64,000 nt of DNA from Clostridia bacterium (GCA_017521125.1 JAFXDV010000015.1:38505-102504); one strand, 5' to 3'; positions 43,317 through 52,975 are shown, counted from the stretch's first letter. Program-made: numbers and translations. The notes: generated by a model from the sequence alone, not told the origin.

Positions 43317-44978
43317 CTATTTACTCCTATCTAATAATTCCTTTGCTGATTTCATTGTATTTTCTGTTAGTTCGGTACCCGACATAATGCGAGCAATTTC
43401 ATTTACCCTTTTCTCATAATCAAGAGGTATTACATTGGTGAATGTACGGTTGTTTGAAACGCTCTTTTCGATAAGGAAATGAGTATCTGCGAAGGAGGCT
43501 ATTTGTGCTAGATGAGTTACACAAATTACCTGTCTTGTCTTAGCAACCTCTTTTAGTTGCTTTGCAACCTTCAGTGCCGCTCTTCCGCTTATGCCTGAAT
43601 CAATCTCATCAAAAATCAAGGTTTCTACATTGTCTTTACTAGAAATCACACTCTTTATTGCAAGCATAGTTCTTGAAAGTTCTCCGCCTGAAGCCACCTT
43701 GTAAAGAGGCTTAATGCTTTCTCCTGCGTTGGCAGAAATAAAGAATTCAATTTCATCGCAACCGTTTTTAGTGTACTTGCCTTTATCTATTTTCACAAGA
43801 AACTCAACACTTGCCATATCCATAAGTCGTAAAGCTTCGCATACTCCGTTGGTAAATGTCTTTGCAGCTAATTTTCTTGACTTAGTGAGTTTTTCTCCTG
43901 CTTTTATAAGCTTTTGCTCTGCATCTAACAGTGCTTCTTCAAGTTGGGCCAGTCTTTCCTCGCTAAATTCGATATTTTCAAGTTCGCTTTTTGCTTTATC
44001 TAAAAAGGACAGGAGGCTTTCCTCATCATTCCCATATTTTAACATCAAACGCTGTAATAAATCAAGTCTATCGTTGATATTTTCCAAATTTTCTTCGCCG
44101 CTTAGAAGTTCGCTTATGTTGTCAGAGGCTTTCTCTGCCGCAGTATTTAACAACTCTATGGCATTATTCAGACTTGAAGAAATATCATCAAGACTTTCGT
44201 CCTTTAACTTGTCCACTGTTTTAAGGGCGATTTGCGACAAGGTAATTGCACCGTTAGTATCATCATCTCCCAAAAGACTTGACACACACTCCCTAAGGGT
44301 TTTCATTATCTTTTCACGATTTTGCAAAAGCTTCTGTGAGGCTTTTAAGGTTTCAAGCTCCCCTAACTTTATTTGTGCCGATTCAAGCTCTGAAATCTGA
44401 TATTTTAAAAGATCAATTCTCTCAAGCTTTTTATCCTCGTCAAGTTCTAAACTTTTGATTTCTCTGCGGATATCGTTAAAGTTTTTAAAACAACTATAAT
44501 ACTCTTCTCTAAGTGGTAAATTGTCAGCTAATAAATCAATATAAATATAATGGTTTTCAGGCTTTAAAAGCATTTGGTTATCGTGTTGCCCGTGAATATT
44601 AACTAAATATTTTCCGACTTCACGAAGCACTGCCGAAGTTGTCTGAACACCGTTAATTTTTATACTGCCGTTACCCGTTAGGCTTAACACCCTTTGAATA
44701 GAGAGATTGCCATCTTCATCAACGTCAAAACCGTTTTCACGTATAACCTTCAAAGTATCCTCTGAAAGACCGCAGAAAATAGCAGAAACTGTTGCTTTGT
44801 TCTCTCCGTTACGAATAAGTTCCTTTGAGGTTCGCTCTCCCAAAACGGCATTAAGGGAGTCTATTATTATGGACTTGCCTGCGCCTGTTTCTCCTGTTAA
44901 AACGTTAAAGGTCTCGGTGGGCTCAATATTAGCATTTTCGATTACGGCAATATTCTCAATATGTAAATATTTAAGCAT
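43317..44978 (-). CDS. recN: DNA repair protein RecN
   Basis: The 553-residue SMC-like ATPase has Walker A VLTGETGAGKSIIIDSLN (about 28-45), a central coiled coil, the ABC signature SGGELSRTMLAIK and Walker B TLIFDEIDSGISG. It acts early in double-strand break repair. Preceded by argR (10 nt), as in many Firmicutes. Confidence 0.95.
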   Translation of the reverse strand: MLKYLHIENIAVIENANIEPTETFNVLTGETGAGKSIIIDSLNAVLGERTSKELIRNGENKATVSAIFCGLSEDTLKVIRENGFDVDEDGNLSIQRVLSLTGNGSIKINGVQTTSAVLREVGKYLVNIHGQHDNQMLLKPENHYIYIDLLADNLPLREEYYSCFKNFNDIRREIKSLELDEDKKLERIDLLKYQISELESAQIKLGELETLKASQKLLQNREKIMKTLRECVSSLLGDDDTNGAITLSQIALKTVDKLKDESLDDISSSLNNAIELLNTAAEKASDNISELLSGEENLENINDRLDLLQRLMLKYGNDEESLLSFLDKAKSELENIEFSEERLAQLEEALLDAEQKLIKAGEKLTKSRKLAAKTFTNGVCEALRLMDMASVEFLVKIDKGKYTKNGCDEIEFFISANAGESIKPLYKVASGGELSRTMLAIKSVISSKDNVETLIFDEIDSGISGRAALKVAKQLKEVAKTRQVICVTHLAQIASFADTHFLIEKSVSNNRTFTNVIPLDYEKRVNEIARIMSGTELTENTMKSAKELLDRSK

Positions 44979-44988
44979 TTTACACCGC

Positions 44989-45444
44989 CTAAATTAGTTT
45001 CTTTAGCTCTTTTGTAAGTTTAATAGAATGCGCTTCTGAATCGGTTATTGCGAAAATTGTATCATCACCTGCTAGAGAGCCTAAAATCATATCGCTAAAA
45101 AGATTATCAATAGCAACACAGGCGCCTGATGCCATTCCCGCATAGCACTTAATTATTACCGTGTTCATTGAATATAATACGTCGTAAGCGGCTCTTGAAA
45201 AGAGTTCTCGATAATGTTGATTATTCTGAGTAAACTCATTTGCAGAGCTTTCGGCTACCATATATCTATAAACGCCGTTTCTGTCATGAGATTTAATAAT
45301 TCTAAGTTCTTTAATATCTCTTGAAACGGTAGACTGTGTAACTAAAAAGCCTAAATTTTCAAGAGAAGACTGAAGTTCATCCTGAGTAGTAATAACGTTG
45401 GTTCTTATTAACTCTAATAGTTTTTCATGTCTTTTGTTTTTCAT
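44989..45444 (-). CDS. argR: Arginine repressor ArgR
   Basis: The 151-residue protein has the N-terminal winged helix (RHEKLLELIRTNVITTQDEL, VTQSTVSRDIKELRII) and the C-terminal arginine-binding domain with SLAGDDTIFAI. It controls arginine metabolism genes. Often the clostridial form sits between nadK and recN, as here. Confidence 0.95.
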   Translation of the reverse strand: MKNKRHEKLLELIRTNVITTQDELQSSLENLGFLVTQSTVSRDIKELRIIKSHDRNGVYRYMVAESSANEFTQNNQHYRELFSRAAYDVLYSMNTVIIKCYAGMASGACVAIDNLFSDMILGSLAGDDTIFAITDSEAHSIKLTKELKKLI

Positions 45445-45453
45445 AATTCTAAC

Positions 45454-46239
45454 CTAAAATTTATAAGAAAGAGTCTTATAAAATGTCCTTCCACTTAGAT
45501 TTATAAACTTTGCCTCGTAAACTGATTTTTTGACAGAAATTTTAGTTTTACTGTCTATCATTACCTTTTCATTTCCATCAACTATTAAATAAGAATCTTT
45601 TTCAACCGAAAGGTTGATTACATTATCTTGATTCACTATAAGGGGTCTTGCGGTCATTGAATGAGAACAAATAGGGGTTATAATAAAGCACCTTGCAGTT
45701 GGCTCTATAATAGGGCCGCCTGCCGACATAGAATAAGCCGTTGAGCCTGTTGGGGTTGAAAGAATAATTCCATCGGCACGATAATTTATGTTATCTCCCA
45801 AGATATTTAGATTGATATCGGAGATTTTAGCGATTTCTCCGTTTCCTACAACAACATCGTTTAGTGCCGTACCATTAAAGAGGGTTTTCCCTTCTTTTTC
45901 TACATCCACGCTTAACATTATTCTGGAATCAATACTATAATCGTTAGTTATTAGCTTTTCAAGAAGCCCAATTTTATCTCTGTCGATATCTGCAAGGTAG
46001 CCAAGTCTACCTGCATTTATGCCAATTACAGGTTTATTATATATAGCGGCAGACTTAGCGTGTTTAATAAGAGTTCCATCTCCGCCAATGGTAATAATTA
46101 CATCACAGTTTTCGTATGGGTTTTCTATGTCTGCAGGGAGGAAAACTTGAAGATTTAAACTTTTTAGCAATTCTGCAACTTGAGAGGTAATCTCTTTAGC
46201 ACCTGACTTTTCCAAATTTGGAATAAGCGCAATTTTCAT
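45454..46239 (-). CDS. nadK: NAD kinase
   Basis: The 261-residue kinase has VIITIGGDGTLIKHAKSA (GGDGT), GINAGRLGYLADID, and GIILSTPTGSTAYSMSAGGP. It makes NADP from NAD. It overlaps tlyA at the ATG by 1 nt and ends 9 nt before argR. Confidence 0.95.
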   Translation of the reverse strand: MKIALIPNLEKSGAKEITSQVAELLKSLNLQVFLPADIENPYENCDVIITIGGDGTLIKHAKSAAIYNKPVIGINAGRLGYLADIDRDKIGLLEKLITNDYSIDSRIMLSVDVEKEGKTLFNGTALNDVVVGNGEIAKISDINLNILGDNINYRADGIILSTPTGSTAYSMSAGGPIIEPTARCFIITPICSHSMTARPLIVNQDNVINLSVEKDSYLIVDGNEKVMIDSKTKISVKKSVYEAKFINLSGRTFYKTLSYKF

Positions 46240-47054
46240 TACTTTTCCCCCTTTAATTTACTGTGTGAAAGTTCTGCAATTTCTTTTGCGGTAACTGTTG
46301 TTAACATTTCTGCTTTATTATCGTTTTTAATATGTATTAAATATTCTATGTTGCCTTCAGGTCCTTTTATTGGAGAAAAGTCAAGATTTAACACACTAAA
46401 GCCATTATCCAGGACCATTTTAATTATTTTTTCAATTACCTCGATATGTACCGCTAAATCTCTGACAACTCCCTTTTTGCCAACCTTTTCACGACCTGCT
46501 TCAAACTGAGGTTTAATAAGGCAAACGGCAGTAGCTTTTTCTGCCATTAGGGTCTTCATTACCGGAACAATAATGGATAAGGAGATAAATGAAACGTCCA
46601 CAGAGCAAAAATCTAACAAATCAGGAATTTGCTCTTTTGTCACGTATCTGAAATTGGTGCGTTCTAAATTGACAACCCTCTCGTCTGTTCTTAGCTTCCA
46701 AGCGAGTTGGCCGTATCCTACGTCGATAGAATAAACCTTTTTTGCACCATTTTGAAGCATACAGTCGGTAAACCCGCCTGTAGATGCACCAATGTCGGCA
46801 CAGGTATTATCTGTTAAGATTATTCCAAAATTAGCAATTGCTTTTTCGAGTTTTAGTCCTCCTCGACTCACGTATTTAAGATTAGGACCTCGAAATTCGA
46901 TTTTATCGGTGGTTTTTATGAATGTGCCCGGCTTATCAAACTTTTGATTATTAACGTAAACCTGACCTGCCATAATAAAGGTTTTTGCTTTTTCTCTGCT
47001 TTCGGCAAAACCTGCTTCAAAAACCGCCGTATCAAGTCTAATTTTATCAGACAT
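46239..47054 (-). CDS. tlyA: TlyA-family rRNA methyltransferase
   Basis: The 271-residue protein has an N-terminal S4 RNA-binding domain (RLDTAVFEAGFAESREKAKT) and a FtsJ-like methyltransferase with CADIGASTGGFTDCMLQNGA. Family members 2'-O-methylate cytidines of 16S/23S rRNA; some are called hemolysins by history. It overlaps dxs by 1 nt and nadK by 1 nt. Confidence 0.93.
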   Translation of the reverse strand: MSDKIRLDTAVFEAGFAESREKAKTFIMAGQVYVNNQKFDKPGTFIKTTDKIEFRGPNLKYVSRGGLKLEKAIANFGIILTDNTCADIGASTGGFTDCMLQNGAKKVYSIDVGYGQLAWKLRTDERVVNLERTNFRYVTKEQIPDLLDFCSVDVSFISLSIIVPVMKTLMAEKATAVCLIKPQFEAGREKVGKKGVVRDLAVHIEVIEKIIKMVLDNGFSVLNLDFSPIKGPEGNIEYLIHIKNDNKAEMLTTVTAKEIAELSHSKLKGEK

Positions 47055-48880
47055 TAACTGTTCTCACTTTCAATAATTTCTACCATCGCTTTTGCGCTTA
47101 AATTGCATTTTTTATATGCCGCCTCGGTAGTCATAGATGGGATAAAGGCATTTTCAATTGCTGTTATTTTAAGCGGCACCTGTAAATTCGAAGCAATTTG
47201 TTGACTGATACCTCCGTTTAACACACCTTCCTCAAAAAAGTAAAGCTTTTCGTAGGTGTTTAAGAGCGAAATAAGTTTTTCTGAATATGGGAAAAGCTTA
47301 TTTAACTTTATAACATCAATTTTTATACCTTTTTCACTCAAGTTTTGTTGCGCTATCAAGGCGTTTGAGGAAATAATGCCGAATGTTACTATTGCAACCT
47401 TTCCTGAGTTTTGGAAGACAGTATAATCCTTGCCGTTATAATCAAATTCGTATTTTTCTTTGCCTCTTGGATAACGAATGGCAAGAGGAGAGTCACAATT
47501 AAGTGAACTTTCTAAGCAACCCACAAGTTCTTTATAACTTGCAGGAGAATATATTGTCATATTAGGAATTGTAGAAAGGAAAGCCACGTCGAAAACGCCC
47601 TGATGGGTTTCGCCATCCTCCCCTACTATACCTGCTCTGTCCACAAGGAAACGCACAGGCAGATTTGCTATTGCGGTATCGTGGATAATTTCATCATATC
47701 CTCTTTGAAGAAAACTGCTATAAACCGAAAAATACGGTTTCATTCCTGAAATTGCTAGTCCTGAAGCAAAGGTAACGGCATATTCTTCAGCTATACCTAC
47801 GTCGAAAAATCTATCTTTGTGGTTTTGAGCAAAAAGCTCTAATCCTGTTCCTTGAGGCATAGCGGCAGTAATTGCACAAATTTTTTCATCTTTTTCTGCA
47901 GCGCTATTTATAAAGTTTCCGCAGACCGATGAAAAATTAACATTTCCGCCAGTTTTAAGTCCGTCCTTAGCATCAAATGCCGAAACTCCGTGATAGCTAC
48001 CGGGCTCATCCTCTGCATACGGGTAACCCTTACCCTTTGTAGTTATAATGTGGACAACACTAGGTCTGTCCTCTGCCTTTGCAATTTTAAGCACCGCTTC
48101 AATGCTTTCTACGTTATGTCCATCAAGTGGTCCAAAATAATTAAATCCCAGTCCTTCAAAGACGTTTGTCCTGTAAATAAATCCCTTAAACATCTTTTTT
48201 AGTCTTGAAACAAAGCTATGGACTTGTTTACCAAGAGGGAGTTTAAGCAAGATTTTTTCCGTTCTGTTTTTCAACCTGTGGTAGCTTGGCTTAATTCTGA
48301 TTTTATTAAGATGTGCCGCAAGGGAGCCTACATTTTTAGAAATAGACATTTTATTGTCGTTAAGAACAACAATAAAGTTGCCCTTACTGTTACCAATATT
48401 ATTCAGAGCCTCAAAGGCTAGTCCGCCTGTTAATGCGCCATCGCCGATAATAGCTACCGCAGTGCCCTCTTCGCCCTTGATTTTCTTAGCATTATATATT
48501 CCGAATGCGGCTGCTAAGGAATTACTTGCGTGACCTGTTACAAAGGGGTCGTGCTCGCTCTCATCAGGGCGCATAAAACCTGAAAGACCTCCTTGCTTTC
48601 TGATCTCACTAAAACGGTCTAGTCTTCCGGTAAGAATTTTATGAACATAGCTCTGATGTCCTACGTCAAAGAGAATTGCATCCTTTGGAGAATCAAAAAC
48701 TCTGTGTAGTGCTATTGTCAGTTCAACAATACCCAAATTAGATGCCAAGTGACCACCATTTTTTGAAACGGTGTTTACTAATACATCTCTTATCTCATTA
48801 CAAAGCTCAGAAATTTCACTGCTATTAAATTGTTTTATATCCCTGGGGTCTTGTATCTTTTCCAAGAATTTATATTCCAA
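47054..48880 (-). CDS. dxs: 1-deoxy-D-xylulose-5-phosphate synthase
   Basis: The 608-residue thiamine-diphosphate enzyme has HLASNLGIVELTIALH, GHASNSLAAAFGIYNAKK, the ThDP motif AIIGDGALTGGLAFEALNN, VGIAEEYAVTFASGLA and VDRAGIVGEDGETHQGVFD. It makes DXP from pyruvate and glyceraldehyde-3-phosphate. Start codon is TTG at 48880 with TTTAGGAG upstream. ispA is 17 nt upstream in the operon, and ispE is elsewhere in the window. Confidence 0.95.
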   Translation of the reverse strand: MEYKFLEKIQDPRDIKQFNSSEISELCNEIRDVLVNTVSKNGGHLASNLGIVELTIALHRVFDSPKDAILFDVGHQSYVHKILTGRLDRFSEIRKQGGLSGFMRPDESEHDPFVTGHASNSLAAAFGIYNAKKIKGEEGTAVAIIGDGALTGGLAFEALNNIGNSKGNFIVVLNDNKMSISKNVGSLAAHLNKIRIKPSYHRLKNRTEKILLKLPLGKQVHSFVSRLKKMFKGFIYRTNVFEGLGFNYFGPLDGHNVESIEAVLKIAKAEDRPSVVHIITTKGKGYPYAEDEPGSYHGVSAFDAKDGLKTGGNVNFSSVCGNFINSAAEKDEKICAITAAMPQGTGLELFAQNHKDRFFDVGIAEEYAVTFASGLAISGMKPYFSVYSSFLQRGYDEIIHDTAIANLPVRFLVDRAGIVGEDGETHQGVFDVAFLSTIPNMTIYSPASYKELVGCLESSLNCDSPLAIRYPRGKEKYEFDYNGKDYTVFQNSGKVAIVTFGIISSNALIAQQNLSEKGIKIDVIKLNKLFPYSEKLISLLNTYEKLYFFEEGVLNGGISQQIASNLQVPLKITAIENAFIPSMTTEAAYKKCNLSAKAMVEIIESENS

Positions 48881-48897
48881 TTTTTTGCTCCTAAATT

Positions 48898-49776
48898 TTA
48901 ATAATCTCTGTTACAAAGAAAATCTGCTAATGCTTTTAAGTTATCAGCCTTACTTCCAAAAATGTTTAAAGCATCTTTAGCTTGTTGAGTTAAAGTGTCA
49001 ACCTTTTCCTTGCATTCTTCTATGCCAAATACAGTTACAAAGGTAGATTTATTGTTATCCTCGTCACTGTGAATAGGTTTTCCGAGTTTTTGCTCATCTC
49101 CTATACAGTCGAGAATATCGTCCTCTATCTGAAAGGCGAGGCCTAAGCATTCGGCAAATTTTGTTGCCGCTGAAATTTCTTTTTCACTTGCATTTGCAAG
49201 TATGCATCCAATAGTACAAGCAGCTTTAATAAGGGCTCCCGTTTTTAATGAGCAAATTTCTCTTAAAACTTCTTCTCCAACAGTTTTACCTTCACTTAAA
49301 AGGTCAATAGTCTGTCCACCTATCATTCCGTTTACGCCTGAAAGTTCAGACAAAACCGCAAGGGCTTTCACAACTAGTTCACTATTGATATTTTCAGTTT
49401 TTGCGGCAATGCCAAAGGCCTCAGTTAAAAGACCGTCGCCTGCCAAGAGCGCATAAGCTTCACCATATTTTTTGTGACAGGAGGGTTTTCCTCTACGCAT
49501 ATCGTCATCATCCATACAGGGAAGGTCATCATGTATAAGCGAATAGGTGTGGATACTTTCTATTGCTACCTCAAAATTGATTGAGAAATTATTTTCTCCT
49601 CCGCAAAGAGAATAAAACTGTCTAAGAAGATAAGGTCTTACGCGCTTTCCGCCAAGCCTCAAGCTATAGCTCATTGCATCCAAGACAACTTTATAGCTTG
49701 TATTTTTTTCACTATAAAATGTGTTTAACGCTTCTTCAAAGAAGTCAGCATATTTCTTTAAATAAATTTCAGTCAT
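48898..49776 (-). CDS. ispA: Polyprenyl (farnesyl/geranyl) diphosphate synthase
   Basis: The 292-residue enzyme has both aspartate-rich motifs: LIHDDLPCMDDDDMRRGKPS (first) and LAFQIEDDILDCIGD (second). It condenses IPP with allylic diphosphates; the length and the first motif suit farnesyl diphosphate, though chain length is not certain. It overlaps xseB by 1 nt. Confidence 0.93.
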   Translation of the reverse strand: MTEIYLKKYADFFEEALNTFYSEKNTSYKVVLDAMSYSLRLGGKRVRPYLLRQFYSLCGGENNFSINFEVAIESIHTYSLIHDDLPCMDDDDMRRGKPSCHKKYGEAYALLAGDGLLTEAFGIAAKTENINSELVVKALAVLSELSGVNGMIGGQTIDLLSEGKTVGEEVLREICSLKTGALIKAACTIGCILANASEKEISAATKFAECLGLAFQIEDDILDCIGDEQKLGKPIHSDEDNNKSTFVTVFGIEECKEKVDTLTQQAKDALNIFGSKADNLKALADFLCNRDY

Positions 49777-49970
49777 TAGTTTTCCTCGCTAAGTCTGGTT
49801 ATTTTTTGTTTTGCTTCCTCTAAAATTTTTGAACAATAACCCGAAAGCTTAACACCCTCTTCAAAAAGAGCGATAGACTCATCAAGAGTAAGGTTTTCAT
49901 TTTCGATTTTTTCCGAAATTTCCTTTAGTTTTTCAAAGGCTTCTTCAAAGCTTATTTTACGTTCTGACAT
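49776..49970 (-). CDS. xseB: Exodeoxyribonuclease VII small subunit
   Basis: The 64-residue protein (FEEAFEKLKEISEKIEN, then LTLDESIALFEEGVKLSGYC) is a full-length XseB, which binds XseA in the single-strand exonuclease VII. It overlaps the xseA end by 14 nt, showing translational coupling. Confidence 0.94.
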   Translation of the reverse strand: MSERKISFEEAFEKLKEISEKIENENLTLDESIALFEEGVKLSGYCSKILEEAKQKITRLSEEN

Positions 49971-51174
49971 TTTTAACCACCTTATCTACTGTACAGTCTG
50001 CCGTACCATCGCTCAAAGTTAGTTTGAAGTTATCTTTAACGGATAAATCTTCAACCGACTTTATTATGCTATTATCTTTTGTTGCAACCGAGTAGCCTTT
50101 TGATAAAAGTTTTAAGGGACTTAAGGCATCGAGTTTTGCGATAACTCTCACAAATTCTTTTTCATTTTCGCTAAGTGTTAGTTTGATTTTATTACTGATT
50201 TTATCAAGTATATTTTTGTTTAGATTTAAAGGTCTCTCTATAAAAAAGTCTATAGGACTTTTTAAAAATTGTTGATTTTTAATTTTTTCATTTAATGCAA
50301 TTTTGTAATTTATATCTGCCTCTAAAGTGCTAAACAGTTTTCGTCTCAAATTTGCAATTTTATTTTGAAGTTCATTAGTGTCCGGCACCGCAAGTTCTGC
50401 CGCCGCAGAGGGAGTCGGTGCTCTAAGGTCCGATACAAAATCACAAATGGTAAAGTCTGTTTCGTGACCTACCGCAGAGATTACCGGTATTGGCGACACG
50501 GCAATTTTACGGGCTAGTGTTTCATCGTTAAAACACCACAAATCTTCTAAAGAGCCTCCGCCTCTACCAATGATAATTACATCGGCCTCGCTACTGTTAT
50601 AAACGAAATCCAAAGAGTCACATAGACTTTTTGGTGCATCTATTCCCTGAACTAATGCAGGTTTAAAAACAACCTCGCAAAGAGGAAATCTACGTTCTAA
50701 GACGCTTAGTATATCTTTTATTGCGGCTCCGCTTTCCGACGTGATAACTGCAATCTTTTTAGGGAATGCAGGAATTTTACGTTTTCTGCTACTGTCGAAC
50801 AGTCCTTCTTTTTCAAGCTTTACCTTTATTTTTTCAAGGGCTTCGGCCAATTCGCCCTGACCATCTAAAACAATATCGTCTACATATAGCTGATAGGTGC
50901 CATCTCTATCATAAACCGAAATTCTGCCGGTGCAAACAACCTGCATACTATCGCTTGGAATAAATTTTAATTTTGAGGCGTTGCCTTTAAACATAATGCA
51001 TCTGATAGCTGCATCTTTATCCTTTAGGGTGAAATACAAATGTCCGCTTGTGAAATGATTTTTAAAATTAGATATTTCTCCTCTTATACGAACAAAAGTA
51101 AGCCTGCTATCCCCTTCAAGCAAGCTTTTAATGTATAAATTTATCTGTTTAACTGTTATAACAGATGGAGCCAT
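49957..51174 (-). CDS. xseA: Exodeoxyribonuclease VII large subunit
   Basis: The 405-residue protein has an N-terminal OB fold (VRIRGEISNFKNHFTSGHLY), the catalytic region KIAVITSESGAAIKDILSVL, VIIIGRGGGSLEDLWCFND and SAVGHETDFTICDFVSDLRA, and a C-terminal helical part. With XseB it degrades single-stranded DNA. Starts 4 nt after nusB. Confidence 0.95.
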   Translation of the reverse strand: MAPSVITVKQINLYIKSLLEGDSRLTFVRIRGEISNFKNHFTSGHLYFTLKDKDAAIRCIMFKGNASKLKFIPSDSMQVVCTGRISVYDRDGTYQLYVDDIVLDGQGELAEALEKIKVKLEKEGLFDSSRKRKIPAFPKKIAVITSESGAAIKDILSVLERRFPLCEVVFKPALVQGIDAPKSLCDSLDFVYNSSEADVIIIGRGGGSLEDLWCFNDETLARKIAVSPIPVISAVGHETDFTICDFVSDLRAPTPSAAAELAVPDTNELQNKIANLRRKLFSTLEADINYKIALNEKIKNQQFLKSPIDFFIERPLNLNKNILDKISNKIKLTLSENEKEFVRVIAKLDALSPLKLLSKGYSVATKDNSIIKSVEDLSVKDNFKLTLSDGTADCTVDKVVKNVRT

Positions 51175-51178
51175 TTTA

Positions 51179-51580
51179 TCAGTCTTCCTTTTTGCTCCTT
51201 GAATATGTGCCTAATATACCATTGACAAATGAAGCATCCTCACTTGTTGCATATTTCTTTACAAGCTCTACTGCCTCGTTAATAGAAACTGACTGAGGTA
51301 TATCTTCCATAAAATCAATTTCTGCTATTGCAATTCTAAGGGCAGAAAGGCTAACCTTAGAAAGCCTGTCCAACTTCCATCCTTTTGCAAATTTGGAAAT
51401 GATTTCATCAATCTGAGTTTTGTTTTCTTCGACTATCCCCACAATACTTGTGCAGTATTCGTCCTCGGTATAGTTACTGTAAAGCTCTGCTATTTCAAGG
51501 AGCTCTGCTACAGTTTCTTTTCTAAAACAGTTTTCAAAAACAAGAACAAATGCCTGTTCTCTTGCTTCTTTTCTTGTCAT
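51179..51580 (-). CDS. nusB: Transcription antitermination factor NusB
   Basis: The 133-residue protein starts MTRKEAREQAFVLVFENCF and has WKLDRLSKVSLSALRIAIAE and SINEAVELVKKYATSEDASF near the C-terminus. NusB supports rRNA antitermination with NusE. It is the first gene of the operon that runs to tyrS and has its own promoter. Confidence 0.95.
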   Translation of the reverse strand: MTRKEAREQAFVLVFENCFRKETVAELLEIAELYSNYTEDEYCTSIVGIVEENKTQIDEIISKFAKGWKLDRLSKVSLSALRIAIAEIDFMEDIPQSVSINEAVELVKKYATSEDASFVNGILGTYSRSKKED

Positions 51581-51609
51581 AAGGCACCCCTAATAAATAT
51601 ATATAATAT

Positions 51610-51638
51610 ATTTTAATACATTTTTATGCATTTTTCAA
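51610..51638 (-). promoter_or_regulatory. Sigma-A promoter of the nusB-to-tyrS operon
   Basis: Minus-strand TTGAAA (51633-51638) and TAAAAT (51610-51615), 17 bp apart; the -35 overlaps the stop codon of the DUF1294 gene. Confidence 0.65.
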
Positions 51639-51907
51639 GACTTAATATGCAAAGTTGCAACTATTACAAAAATTACTTGTAAGACCATTATAAGTGGTAT
51701 ACCAACCATAAATTTTTTGTGTTTGGTTTTATGTCTTATCAATTTCATACACAGATAAATTCCGAGCGAACCGCCAAAAAGACAAAGAGTTATTAGAGTG
51801 TTCTCTTTTACCCTCCATTTTCCCTTTTTAGCGGCACGTTTATCCTTTATACATAAAAAAATTCCTATTAAATTGACAAAACCCAAATAAATCAAAATAT
51901 ATTTCAT
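51635..51907 (-). CDS. DUF1294 small membrane protein
   Basis: The 90-residue protein has an N-terminal helix (YILIYLGFVNLIGIFLCI), a basic stretch with KDKRAAKKGKWRVKE, the family motif LITLCLFGGSLGIYLCMKL, RHKTKHKKFMVGIPLI and a C-terminal helix. DUF1294 proteins are common, with no known function. It is its own unit upstream of nusB. Confidence 0.88.
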   Translation of the reverse strand: MKYILIYLGFVNLIGIFLCIKDKRAAKKGKWRVKENTLITLCLFGGSLGIYLCMKLIRHKTKHKKFMVGIPLIMVLQVIFVIVATLHIKS

Positions 51908-52018
51908 AGTTTTTTTCCTTTTTATTGATATATAAACTATACCATTTTTTGAGTGTTTTTACAACAAATTGGAAAAATATTTTCACTTTTTAGACAAAAA
52001 ATAAATTTGGGTGATATT

Positions 52019-52243
52019 ATGAAAAAGAATCGTGATGATTTAACCAAAAGAGATTTCCTCAAGGTTGTAAAATCAGACGTGGATGACTGTCCGGAAAATT
52101 ACATTGACAGTTTTATGCAAGTTGGCATGTACGGGACATACGAAATTCAGCGTACAGCCGATACCTCGAATACTTTTCCGACTATTAGTCAGGGCATGCC
52201 AAAGCACTGGAAGCCCGATAAACCAAAAAATGAAAACCCGTAG
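52019..52243 (+). CDS. Small charged protein of unknown function
   Basis: This 74-residue hydrophilic protein (MKKNRDDLTKRDFLKVVKSD, acidic DVDDCPENYIDSF, C-terminal PKHWKPDKPKNENP) has no signal peptide or membrane segment and no family I recognise. The start at 52019 follows GGGTGAT; its stop codon lies within the terminator stem shared with sigE. It converges on sigE. Codon use looks normal, so I think it is real, but no homologue search was possible. Confidence 0.6.
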   Translation: MKKNRDDLTKRDFLKVVKSDVDDCPENYIDSFMQVGMYGTYEIQRTADTSNTFPTISQGMPKHWKPDKPKNENP

Positions 52244-52260
52244 CATAACTACGGGTTTTC
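52232..52260. terminator. Bidirectional terminator between the small protein gene and sigE
   Basis: Perfect 12-bp stem GAAAACCCGTAG/CTACGGGTTTTC with a 5-nt loop between convergent genes; minus-strand T run (CATTTTTT) after the stem. Confidence 0.85.
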
Positions 52261-52261
52261 A

Positions 52262-52975
52262 TTATACAATTGCTTCTATTTCCATTTTAAGTTTTTGTAT
52301 TATTCTTTTTTCGAGTCTTGATATATAGGACTGAGAAATCCCAAGTTTATCTGCAACCTGTTTTTGTGTTAATTCTTCCTCCCCTGAAAGTCCAAAGCGC
52401 ATTTTCATAATTTCTCTTTCTCTGGAGGAAAGATTATTAACCAACATATTAAGTGTTCGTTTTTCATCTTCGCTCTCTAAGGCCAGGGATATTTCGTCCT
52501 CATCGCTTCCCAAAATATCAGAAAGCAAAAGCTCGTTGCCATCCCAGTCAACGTTTAAAGGCTCATCAATAGAAATTTCATTTTTTAGGTTAGAATATTT
52601 TCTTAAATACATAAGAATTTCATTTTCTATGCAACGTGAGGCATAGGTTGCAAGTTTAATATTTCTGTCCGGACAAAAGGTGTTAACTGCTTTAATTAAC
52701 CCTATTGAACCGATGGAAATCAGGTCCTCTATATTAGTTGAGGGAGCATCATATTTTTTGGCTATGTAAACCACAAGCCTTAGATTATGTGTAATTAAAA
52801 TCTCTTTAATTTTGGGGTTTACTCCATCGTATGAAGATAGAATTTCTGCCTCCTCTTCTACGGTTAAAGGAGCAGGCAAAGACTCCGGTCCGTTTATGTA
52901 ATAAACGCAATTTTTACTTCTAAAAAATTTAAATTTCTGTCTTAATTTAAATAGTATTTTCTCAATAAGTTTCAA
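52262..52975 (-). CDS. sigE: Sporulation sigma factor SigE (pro-sigma-E)
   Basis: The 237-residue sigma-70 protein has region 2 (LRLVVYIAKKYDAPSTNIED, LISIGSIGLIKAVNTF, ATYASRCIENEILMYLRKYS) and region 4 (LTQKQVADKLGISQSYISRL). A basic-hydrophobic N-terminal pro-peptide is removed by SpoIIGA. It directs early mother-cell gene expression. I prefer TTG 52975 (6 nt from AAAGGTG) over GTG 52984, which lies within the site. It overlaps spoIIGA by 14 nt. Confidence 0.94.
   Translation of the reverse strand: MKLIEKILFKLRQKFKFFRSKNCVYYINGPESLPAPLTVEEEAEILSSYDGVNPKIKEILITHNLRLVVYIAKKYDAPSTNIEDLISIGSIGLIKAVNTFCPDRNIKLATYASRCIENEILMYLRKYSNLKNEISIDEPLNVDWDGNELLLSDILGSDEDEISLALESEDEKRTLNMLVNNLSSREREIMKMRFGLSGEEELTQKQVADKLGISQSYISRLEKRIIQKLKMEIEAIV

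Noticed and set aside
43314..43330. T-box leader for tyrS
   Set aside because: There are only 3 nt between recN and tyrS and the operon start is far upstream, so no leader exists here.
43714..44400. 228-codon open frame on the plus strand
   Set aside because: It is antisense to the recN coiled-coil region; its Ser/Leu/Phe-rich content reflects Glu/Lys codons read backwards.
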